A stretch of DNA of 5,585 bases from Methanoregula sp. (GTDB taxonomy: Archaea > Halobacteriota > Methanomicrobia > Methanomicrobiales > Methanospirillaceae), in NCBI GenBank assembly GCA_030653335.1, contig JAURZP010000263.1, positions 1 through 5,585 of the forward strand, in the 5' to 3' direction. A model generated the notes under the pieces. The model was not told the origin of the DNA. It saw only the letters and a program-made list of their open reading frames with translations, and did not search any database. Position 1 is the stretch's first letter; each line of letters starts with the position of its first letter. Below are positions 1 through 4,333 of this stretch, piece after piece. The position numbers and the translations under genes were made by a program.

Positions 1-21
1 ATGTCGCAGTAACTCCATCCG

Positions 22-58
22 TCCGGGTTCGTTAACGACCCGGATTATCCGGTTTTTT
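22..58 (+). terminator. Hairpin(s) plus T6, candidate terminator of a gene entering from the left
   Basis: A 7-bp stem (TCCGGGT at 22-28 with ACCCGGA at 38-44, 9-base loop) is followed by a second, tighter inverted repeat (CCGGA at 40-44 with TCCGG at 48-52, loop TTA) and then TTTTTT at 53-58. The T run follows the hairpin only on the plus strand, so it would end a rightward transcript, for example a gene whose last codons lie at the window edge (frame-1 TAA at 10-12 or frame-3 TAA at 33-35; the sequence cannot decide). The two stems share bases 40-44 and cannot form together. Archaeal termination mostly relies on the T run, so the hairpins may instead be an operator-like dyad. Confidence 0.4.
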
Positions 59-365
59 CCTTTGCGAACAGACACGCGGCACGAGCCGGGTCGAAATCCG
101 GTTTTGCGGGCAGTTTTTGCGTGAAATGCTGATTGTTGGAGTGGGGGTGCCGCACTTTCATGGAATTATTGCATTGTGAAAAAAGTGGGGAAAAAAGAAA
201 TGGAATCTGTTTTTTTCTTATTTTTTTAAAATGCTTTTTTTAGATCCCTTGTAATCCGCATTATAGCAGCAGCTCCGTGATTATGTCTGCAGACAACGGG
301 ACACCCAACAATACATCCCTTAAAGCAAATATTCCGGCGAATCCGGTATAACAACAGAAACTTAC
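59..365. other. Non-coding stretch with no supported gene
   Basis: No reading frame here has coding character together with a plausible start. The only contents I can name are the T-tract cluster at 210-241 and short CCGG-flanked inverted repeats (86-101 and 333-345) that resemble the one at 40-52. The left part (60-180) is GC-rich compared with the very A/T-rich 180-242. A 17-codon ATG reading at 126-179 is too short and unsupported. The stretch 242-365 lies between a rightward-facing T cluster and the leftward T8 of the zinc-ribbon gene, which fits a space between convergent transcripts. Confidence 0.5.
210..241 (+). terminator. Cluster of three T7 tracts, candidate archaeal poly-T terminator
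   Basis: Runs of seven T occur at 210-216, 221-227 and 235-241 on the plus strand. Stacked U tracts are the usual intrinsic termination signal in euryarchaea, without need for a hairpin. The cluster faces a rightward transcript, but no gene is evident between the hairpin terminator at 22-58 and this point. It may be a backup terminator or the end of an unrecognised non-coding RNA. Confidence 0.4.
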
Positions 366-373
366 AAAAAAAA
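366..373 (-). terminator. Poly-T terminator of the zinc-ribbon gene
   Basis: Eight A on the plus strand (T8 in the leftward transcript) lie 25 bases beyond the stop codon at 399-401, within a wholly T-rich stretch spanning about 360-395. This is the normal form of an archaeal transcript end. Confidence 0.5.
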
Positions 374-398
374 GAGAAATAATAAACCGTAAAAACAC

Positions 399-578
399 TT
401 AGAAGCGGGGCTTCCGGTGTTTCGGGAGGCAGTCTCTGCAATAGACGGGTCTTCCCTCAGTTGGCTTGAACGGTACTTCGCATTCCTTTCCACAGTCTGA
501 ACAGACTACTTTTGTCATTTCACGGGGACCGAAGTCACGGGGACCGCGGTTTCCACCAAAATTTGATGATCCATACAT
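399..578 (-). CDS. Small CxxC-x17-CxxC zinc-ribbon protein
   Basis: A 59-residue protein with ATG at 578-576 and TAA at 401-399. It carries two CxxC pairs, C26/C29 and C47/C50, separated by exactly 17 residues, with the conserved core EVPFKPTEGRPVYCRDC, and ends in a basic tail (KHRKPRF). This matches the small CxxC-x17-CxxC domain family, common in archaea and some bacteria, whose four cysteines are expected to bind one zinc. The first 20 residues are glycine/arginine-rich and low in complexity (GNRGPRDFGPRE), a type of extension often seen in this family and suggestive of nucleic-acid contact; that role is inference. A fifth cysteine, C33, is present. The exact biochemical function of the family is not established to my knowledge. 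There is no Shine-Dalgarno sequence; a strong TATA element about 25 bases upstream indicates a leaderless or almost leaderless mRNA. It appears monocistronic, with a T8 terminator downstream. Confidence 0.9.
   Translation of the reverse strand: MYGSSNFGGNRGPRDFGPREMTKVVCSDCGKECEVPFKPTEGRPVYCRDCLPKHRKPRF
521..546. repeat. Tandem 11-bp direct repeat inside the zinc-ribbon gene
   Basis: CACGGGGACCG occurs at 521-531 and again at 536-546, a 15-base period. In the leftward reading frame this encodes the repeated pentad RGPRD/FGPRE of the low-complexity N-terminus, so it probably arose by in-frame duplication of five codons. Confidence 0.7.
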
Positions 579-598
579 AATGATTACTCAAACAGTCC

Positions 599-607
599 TT
601 TTATAAA
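599..607 (-). promoter_or_regulatory. TATA box (box A) of the zinc-ribbon gene, palindromic core
   Basis: Read leftward, the sequence is TTTATAAAA, a near-ideal euryarchaeal box A. Its centre is about 25 bases from the ATG at 578, the usual TATA-to-start-site distance, so transcription should begin at or next to the start codon. The core TTTATAAA (600-607) is its own reverse complement, so the flanking BRE rather than the TATA sets the direction. Confidence 0.6.
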
Positions 608-643
608 CTGTATTATGATATTGGCCTCTGGAGTATAAGTGTT

Positions 644-790
644 TTGCATGGGGACGATAAAATCGCAGTGAAGGGACGCTGGATTACAGCAGATCTGGTG
701 TCCGCCGGTACATCCCCCCTGCTACAACATCCACAAACCGCGCCCATTCACCGGCTCACCGATTCGGATATAGATGTAGTTTATCAATAA
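644..790 (+). CDS. Tentative 48-residue hypothetical protein (TTG start)
   Basis: A plus-strand frame is open from 584 to a TAA at 788-790. The only start with support is TTG at 644-646, preceded by GGAG (630-633) at 10-base spacing. The product would contain segments such as KGRWITADLVSAGTS and HRLTDSDIDVV. It has no recognisable domain, membrane segment or motif. Codon choice looks reasonable (GAC, ATC, CTG, GCC), and a T8 tract lies 33 bases after the stop. Against it: no ATG, short length, and competing antisense readings. It could equally be the remnant of a longer gene. I do not recognise it. Confidence 0.2.
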   Translation: MHGDDKIAVKGRWITADLVSAGTSPLLQHPQTAPIHRLTDSDIDVVYQ

Positions 791-822
791 GCCATATTCA
801 TAAAAAAAGTGGATGGCGGGCA

Positions 823-830
823 TTTTTTTT
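823..830 (+). terminator. T8 tract, possible rightward terminator
   Basis: Eight T follow a weak inverted repeat (GCCAT at 791-795 with ATGGC at 813-817). It would suit a rightward transcript covering 644-790, but that gene is itself uncertain. Confidence 0.25.
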
Positions 831-847
831 CAGATACCTGCCGACGT

Positions 848-861
848 CTTTAAATTAAAAC
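848..861 (-). promoter_or_regulatory. A/T-rich box-A-like element of uncertain use
   Basis: Leftward, the sequence GTTTTAATTTAAAG resembles box A. A start site about 25 bases on (near 830) would lead to the 33-residue reading at 823-722 or to a non-coding RNA. It lies about 45 bases beyond the histidine-kinase stop and just after that gene's T-run, so it could begin a new leftward unit. Weak match, and no gene to confirm it. Confidence 0.2.
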
Positions 862-895
862 GTTCACAAGTTTACACATCTTATTGTTACCGGCC

Positions 896-907
896 AAAAA
901 AATAAAA
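896..907 (-). terminator. Poly-T terminator of the histidine-kinase gene
   Basis: Immediately after the TAA stop (910-908) the leftward transcript reads TTTTATTTTTTT, a T4 and a T7 separated by one A. This is a typical archaeal transcript end and closes the leftward gene group that starts upstream. Confidence 0.5.
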
Positions 908-2056
908 TTATGATTCTGTAATCCGCCAGTCCCCATCCGGAACATGGATCTCAAACCGTGCTCCATTCCCCCGTTCACCAGTCTCTTGTATGGTAATACC
1001 GGTTATCGAGAGGATCTCACGGCTTAAAAAGAGTCCGAGACCTGAGCCTTTGCCATATCCTTTCCTGAATATGTTCTCCTTTTCTCTTGATTCAATCCCC
1101 ATCCCGTTATCCTCACAAAAAATCACCAGATCGGTGCCGGACAACTGATAAGAGAATGTGATCCGGGTCAGGTGCTCACCGTGCCGGAGGGCATTATGGA
1201 TGAGGTTATAAAACACTTTGCTGATCATGGCATCGGCAAATACTTCCACACCCTTGCAATTGACAGATACGTTCACTTCCGGTGAATACAGCGGGTCTGC
1301 TGCATTCCTGATGAGGGAAGTGATGGGATACCATGCCGGTGCCTGTGCACCGATCTCCTGGTAATCTTTAGTAAACGCGATCTGGTCCTGGATAGCCATT
1401 GATGTCCGTTCAAGCTGAAGAAGGGATTCTATGAGCTGGGGCTCCTTTGCCAGATCCTTTGCCAGATCGAGCTCCGCGAGCAGGGCAAAGACCCGGTTCG
1501 AGATGTCATGCCTTGTAATCTGCGAGAGCAGGGAAAGTTTCTGGTTTGCCGTTTCAAGGGCGGCTTCCACTTTGCGGCGTTTTTTAATATCTTCGGTCAA
1601 TTCCTGATTGACTTTTAAGATCTCTGAGGTCCTATCCGCGATACGGACTTCAAGAGTGTGAGTAAATTCTAAAAGACTCTCCTGTGCTTTGCGCCGCTCA
1701 ATCACTTCTGCTTCCAGTGTTGTGTAATTGGCCCGGATCTCATAGACCAAAAGTGAAACGATTGCGATCATCAGGATAAAGACCGCCCGATCCGGCAGAT
1801 CAGAAGGATCCTGCCTGAGTGTAACTGAGATCAGGCTGCTTGCCAGTATAGCGCCTGTGATCAGCCATGCGGTGATGAACGGGGCATAGCGACCGGTGAG
1901 CCACACTGACAACAAGAGCGGCACAAGGTAGAGGATCCAAAGGACAAATCCAAGAGGAAGAAATACATCGACAATGATGATCCCTAAGCAGAGAAAGATC
2001 ATCGCGAGCTGAATGAGTGTGTCCCGTTCTTTAAGATTTTTTCCAGTACCTATCAC
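908..2056 (-). CDS. Membrane histidine kinase with HDxxN phospho-acceptor box
   Basis: A 382-residue sensor kinase, expected to autophosphorylate and pass phosphate to a response regulator. Residues 13-109 hold about four hydrophobic helices (roughly 13-36, 37-55, 60-78, 91-109) with very short connecting loops, so there is no sizeable external domain. Residues 110-178 are a charged heptad-like coiled coil. The dimerisation/phospho-acceptor region contains ITRHDISNRV with H183, D184 and N187. The ATPase domain shows the N box (N284, N288 in YNLIHNALRHG), the D-box DNGMG at 316-320, and the lid KGSGLGLFLS near 336-345. All catalytic motifs are intact. The H box is of the HDxxN kind common in methanogen kinases. 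The start codon is GTG (2056-2054), with GGGG five bases upstream as a weak ribosome site; an in-frame TAA lies just upstream. Met19 is a less likely alternative start because it would cut helix 1. No response regulator is adjacent, so the partner is unknown. Confidence 0.92.
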   Translation of the reverse strand: MIGTGKNLKERDTLIQLAMIFLCLGIIIVDVFLPLGFVLWILYLVPLLLSVWLTGRYAPFITAWLITGAILASSLISVTLRQDPSDLPDRAVFILMIAIVSLLVYEIRANYTTLEAEVIERRKAQESLLEFTHTLEVRIADRTSEILKVNQELTEDIKKRRKVEAALETANQKLSLLSQITRHDISNRVFALLAELDLAKDLAKEPQLIESLLQLERTSMAIQDQIAFTKDYQEIGAQAPAWYPITSLIRNAADPLYSPEVNVSVNCKGVEVFADAMISKVFYNLIHNALRHGEHLTRITFSYQLSGTDLVIFCEDNGMGIESREKENIFRKGYGKGSGLGLFLSREILSITGITIQETGERGNGARFEIHVPDGDWRITES

Positions 2057-2100
2057 TTCAACCCCGTACTGACCTTAACGTTTAGAGAGGATGGAACGCT

Positions 2101-2110
2101 TTACAATAAG
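2101..2110 (-). promoter_or_regulatory. Weak box-A candidate for the histidine kinase
   Basis: CTTATTGTAA, read leftward, is centred about 50 bases before the GTG, giving a predicted leader of some 24 bases that includes the GGGG ribosome site. The match is poor. The kinase may instead be read through from the reductase gene, which lacks a clear T-run beyond its stop codon. Confidence 0.3.
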
Positions 2111-2133
2111 TACCTTCCCCGTTGCTTTTTGTT

Positions 2134-3279
2134 TTAAAAAAATGAGCGAATCCCAGACAGGATCAGGGGTTTTAACAGTGGGATCATCGCAGGATTGAGC
2201 AGGAGATTTTTAATAAGTTTTCCTGGCCGGTCCATATCGCCATGCTCAACAATGGCTGCGAGTATAGAAGGTTCTTTGATTGCCTGAACTATCATCTCCA
2301 GTTCTTCTTTATGCAGTTTCTGGCGCACACCAAAGAGCCGGAACCCGAGATCCAGTTCCCGTCCAAAATCTGCCTGCCACCGCTGCTCGTATTCTGCAAG
2401 TGCCTTATCATCAAATGTTCCCCGCTCACAACACTTAATCGCAGTTAACGCTGCGTGCCGTCCAGAACGTATACCGGTATATACTCCCCCGCCGCTCGTA
2501 GGCTTTGCAAATCCTGCAGCATCCCCGACAAACAGGGTCTTGTGTCCATAGGTTCTTGGCATCAGCCCAAGCGGGAGAGTTCCGGTGACAAGATGAGTAG
2601 TAGAAGTTTGAAACGTTTTCATGAGCGTATCGAATTGTTCCTTAACCAGCGTCTGTCCACAGAGACCCACCCGTATGCGTCCAGGGGCGGTTGGAATCGA
2701 CCATGCAAAAAATTCCGGGGATGCATCCGGGTAGATCTCTACAAACCTTGGATCGCAGTCATGCAGTATATCTGCCTGTATGCCGGAAAGGTACACCTTT
2801 GCCCGCTCCATTCCGAAATGCCTGGCGATGGTACTTCTCGGACCGTCAGCTGCGATCAGGATCTTAAATGTATGCTTCTCATGCCCGTATGCTCCCCGCG
2901 TAAGGACGGTGTTTCCCTTTACGCGATACACACTTGTTTTTAACCGGTAGTCTGCCCCTGCATCTGCTGCGGCTTTTGCCATCTCCCGGTCAACGGACGC
3001 CCGATCCACCACAACTGCTTTTTGGACCTTTGCATCAATGAGGCACTCGCTGCCACTGCTGGTGATTACACGGGCACCCGAAACCCGGTTCAGCACCGTT
3101 CTGTCTGTGATCCGGCACTCCGCAAACGCTGCATTCGATAAAAGCCCGGCACACTGAACCGGGTAGCCGATCGTGCCATGCTCTTCAATACAAAGCGTTG
3201 AGAGCCCTTGTGCTGCGCAGGTTTGTGCCGCTGCACTTCCGGCTGGGCCGGCTCCGACAATAATGACATCGTGAGGCAT
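2134..3279 (-). CDS. Geranylgeranyl reductase family FAD protein
   Basis: A 381-residue flavoprotein of the geranylgeranyl reductase family, whose archaeal members saturate the isoprenoid chains of digeranylgeranylglycerol phospholipids to make archaeol-type membranes. Seen in the sequence: N-terminal FAD dinucleotide-binding motif GAGPAG (9-14) followed by the acidic ribose-binding end of strand 2 (E32/E33); the PVQCAG segment (40-45) with the cysteine typical of archaeal members; the DG motif ADGPRS (144-149); FAWSIP (191-196) with the glycines after it, resembling the family's YxWxFP lipid-site signature; and the second FAD motif GDAAGFAKPTSGGG (252-265). Length is normal for the family (about 380-410). 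ATG at 3279 places the FAD motif at the very N-terminus as usual. No Shine-Dalgarno sequence is seen. The 47-base gap from the HdeD-like gene suggests possible co-transcription. Archaea carry several paralogues, so whether this is the main lipid reductase or one acting on another polyprenyl substrate cannot be told. Confidence 0.88.
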   Translation of the reverse strand: MPHDVIIVGAGPAGSAAAQTCAAQGLSTLCIEEHGTIGYPVQCAGLLSNAAFAECRITDRTVLNRVSGARVITSSGSECLIDAKVQKAVVVDRASVDREMAKAAADAGADYRLKTSVYRVKGNTVLTRGAYGHEKHTFKILIAADGPRSTIARHFGMERAKVYLSGIQADILHDCDPRFVEIYPDASPEFFAWSIPTAPGRIRVGLCGQTLVKEQFDTLMKTFQTSTTHLVTGTLPLGLMPRTYGHKTLFVGDAAGFAKPTSGGGVYTGIRSGRHAALTAIKCCERGTFDDKALAEYEQRWQADFGRELDLGFRLFGVRQKLHKEELEMIVQAIKEPSILAAIVEHGDMDRPGKLIKNLLLNPAMIPLLKPLILSGIRSFF

Positions 3280-3297
3280 AAGGGATCGTAACCGTTT

Positions 3298-3305
3298 AAA
3301 AAAAA
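3298..3305 (-). terminator. T8 tract between the HdeD-like and reductase genes
   Basis: The leftward strand reads TTTTTTTTAAACGG about 22 bases after the HdeD-like stop. It can act as a partial terminator for that gene, and its T/A transition, centred some 22 bases before the reductase ATG, could double as box A for a leaderless reductase mRNA. The sequence does not separate these uses. Confidence 0.35.
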
Positions 3306-3326
3306 CGTAAAATAATGAGGATGAAG

Positions 3327-3896
3327 TTATTTATCGTCTGGTCTTTTACTGGTAAGTTTTTTGGGGGGGTGCACTTCATAGGATTCACGGATCTCATCTT
3401 TGACGTGCCAGCCAAGCAGGATCGAAAAAAGACCAAAAACAAGGGCAAATGAACCGAGCACGGTCAGGATAATATTTTTCGAAACAATCGGAAAATACCA
3501 GATTAATACTCCAAGCAGCGCTCCTCCGGCAATAAACATTCCCGGAATAAGGATATATTTTGTTTTAGTATGAGTGAGAGCAAGGGTGATATCAAAGAAA
3601 CCCGAATACACAGCAATGCCAGCAATGAGCAGGAGAAAGATGATTGCAACAACAAAAGGTGCAAAAAAAGAGAACGCACCTACAACCACGAGAACCGCAG
3701 ACAGGATGAACCAGAACAATGAATCGCCACTTCTCGCTGTGATAGCGAGCAGCAGGAAACCGATGATTCCTACTGCGACCAACACCCAGAACAGAGCATA
3801 AAAGGTGGTAAGGGTGATATCCGGAGCCAGGAGCGCCAGAAGCCCAAAGGCAATACCGATCAAACCCTGAATAAGGCATGACATTTTCGCATCCAT
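3327..3896 (-). CDS. HdeD-like / DUF308 six-helix membrane protein
   Basis: A 189-residue integral membrane protein with six hydrophobic helices at about 7-24, 30-52, 58-78, 81-104, 114-134 and 141-163, followed by a charged cytoplasmic-type tail (KDEIRESYEVHPPKK...). The pattern of three helical hairpins, each opening with a small-residue-rich stretch such as GLIGIAFGLLALLAP, and a total of about 190 residues, fits the DUF308/HdeD family. Enterobacterial HdeD is linked to acid resistance; the role of archaeal members is unknown, so no function is claimed. The ATG at 3896 is supported by GGTGA seven bases upstream, rather than the second Met at residue 5. A strong TATA box lies about 52 bases upstream, giving a leader of about 25 bases. 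It is the likely first gene of a unit continuing into the reductase. Confidence 0.82.
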   Translation of the reverse strand: MDAKMSCLIQGLIGIAFGLLALLAPDITLTTFYALFWVLVAVGIIGFLLLAITARSGDSLFWFILSAVLVVVGAFSFFAPFVVAIIFLLLIAGIAVYSGFFDITLALTHTKTKYILIPGMFIAGGALLGVLIWYFPIVSKNIILTVLGSFALVFGLFSILLGWHVKDEIRESYEVHPPKKLTSKRPDDK

Positions 3897-3903
3897 ATTT
3901 TTT

Positions 3904-3908
3904 TCACC
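3904..3908 (-). promoter_or_regulatory. Ribosome binding site GGTGA of the HdeD-like gene
   Basis: GGTGA, complementary to the 3' end of archaeal 16S rRNA, sits seven bases ahead of the ATG at 3896-3894 and decides that start. It is the clearest Shine-Dalgarno site in the window; the other starts lack one or have only a weak match. Confidence 0.65.
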
Positions 3909-3942
3909 AGAACAAGGAACTGATGTGTTCCAAACTCATATT

Positions 3943-3952
3943 TTTTATATAG
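3943..3952 (-). promoter_or_regulatory. TATA box (box A) of the HdeD-like gene
   Basis: CTATATAAAA read leftward is an excellent archaeal TATA element. A start site about 25 bases on (near 3922) gives a leader containing the GGTGA site. It is the best candidate promoter for the group HdeD-like, reductase and perhaps histidine kinase. Confidence 0.65.
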
Positions 3953-3993
3953 GCGTTTCGACTACAAAATCTATCCTGTCAATTGCAAAGTTT

Positions 3994-4000
3994 AAAAAAA
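3994..4000 (-). terminator. T7 terminator of the 74-residue membrane protein gene
   Basis: The leftward strand reads TTTTTTT seven bases past the TGA stop (4010-4008). Together with a separate TATA box at 3943-3952 this makes the small gene its own transcription unit. Confidence 0.45.
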
Positions 4001-4007
4001 CCTGTTC

Positions 4008-4232
4008 TCACTCGTGAAAGAAATCAAAAAACCTGATACCAAAGATTTTTTCGATTACGTACAGGATACCAAAGAACAAGACGGCATACAGGACAAAACT
4101 GACAACGAACCTTATCCATCCGTTTAACCCTGAAGCAGTAATAATTAAGTTTGACAAGGTATCAGCAATAAGAATTGAACTGAGAATGCCTATAAAAAAA
4201 AACGCCCATTTCCTGACAGATGACATATCCAT
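4008..4232 (-). CDS. 74-residue two-helix membrane protein, unknown function
   Basis: I do not recognise the family. Two hydrophobic helices are evident, at about 10-32 and 39-61, joined by a short loop around SGLNGW. The protein ends in an aromatic segment (FGIRFFDFFHE). The N-terminus is short with two basic residues (R7, K8), and the loop between the helices carries only R41 near helix 2, so both ends are likely cytoplasmic with a tight external turn; this is inferred. Start ATG at 4232-4230; no Shine-Dalgarno sequence, but A/T-rich box-A candidates lie 25-36 bases upstream, so a leaderless or short-leader mRNA is likely. Stop TGA is followed at once by a T7 tract. The gene is divergent from the Cache lipoprotein across 101 bases and could be co-regulated with it. 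Coding status rests on the coherent membrane pattern and flanking signals. Confidence 0.7.
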   Translation of the reverse strand: MDMSSVRKWAFFFIGILSSILIADTLSNLIITASGLNGWIRFVVSFVLYAVLFFGILYVIEKIFGIRFFDFFHE

Positions 4233-4255
4233 GATTATGTATTGGATGCGGGAGT

Positions 4256-4273
4256 ATTAAAAGATAAAAAATA
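4256..4273 (-). promoter_or_regulatory. Box-A candidates for the 74-residue membrane protein
   Basis: The leftward strand reads TATTTTTTATCTTTTAAT, holding two overlapping possible TATA elements about 36 and 26 bases before the ATG at 4232. The nearer one implies a leaderless mRNA, the farther one a leader of about 10 bases. Either fits the absence of a ribosome site. Confidence 0.35.
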
Positions 4274-4301
4274 CGTCATTCCTTTGAGAAAATTCCACCG
4301 T

Positions 4302-4310
4302 GTTTATTAT
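4302..4310 (+). promoter_or_regulatory. Box-A candidate for the Cache lipoprotein gene
   Basis: GTTTATTAT on the plus strand is centred about 28 bases before the ATG at 4334. The transcript would start within a few bases of the start codon, which agrees with the lack of any Shine-Dalgarno match in the 30 bases upstream: a probable leaderless mRNA. Confidence 0.45.
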
Positions 4311-4333
4311 CATTTACAGATAATCCAACAGAC

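Larger units (their letters stand above)
608..895. other. Intergenic stretch with only weak small-ORF candidates
   Basis: No convincing gene lies here. Three short readings compete: plus-strand 644-790 (TTG start, described separately), minus-strand 823-722 (ATG, 33 residues, hydrophobic and tyrosine-rich) and minus-strand 747-613 (ATG, 44 residues, several cysteines). They overlap, so at most one or two could be real. An A/T element at 848-861 could serve as box A for a leftward start near 830, and a T8 tract at 823-830 could end a rightward transcript. The mid-part (640-770) is more GC-rich than its flanks, as genes here are, and may be a decayed gene or a non-coding RNA. Confidence 0.4.

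Noticed and set aside
1..12. Frame-1 TAA at 10-12 (or frame-3 TAA at 33-35) as the end of a gene entering from the left
   Set aside because: Only a few codons are visible in any frame, and frame 2 also stays open to about 121, so no product or even strand can be assigned. A leftward ATG at 18-16 with six codons before the edge is equally possible.
86..110. Possible tRNA T-arm (CCGGGTCGAAATCCGG)
   Set aside because: The loop does not fit TTCRANN, no matching acceptor strand or anticodon arm exists upstream, and no cloverleaf can be drawn.
226..441. Leftward 71-residue open frame
   Set aside because: It begins at a TTG inside the zinc-ribbon gene in another frame and runs through the T-rich terminator zone; the hydrophobic FFF/LLL content is a by-product of T tracts.
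521..546. Direct repeat as a CRISPR or operator repeat
   Set aside because: Only two copies, within a coding sequence, and in register with the codons of a five-residue protein repeat.
2242..2943. Two plus-strand open frames opposite the reductase gene
   Set aside because: They are antisense to a gene with complete FAD-binding motifs, have no ribosome site, and show no domain-like composition.
3574..3879. Overlapping open frames on both strands within the HdeD-like gene
   Set aside because: The six-helix protein in the chosen frame has a ribosome site and TATA box; the alternatives have neither and low-complexity or arbitrary composition.
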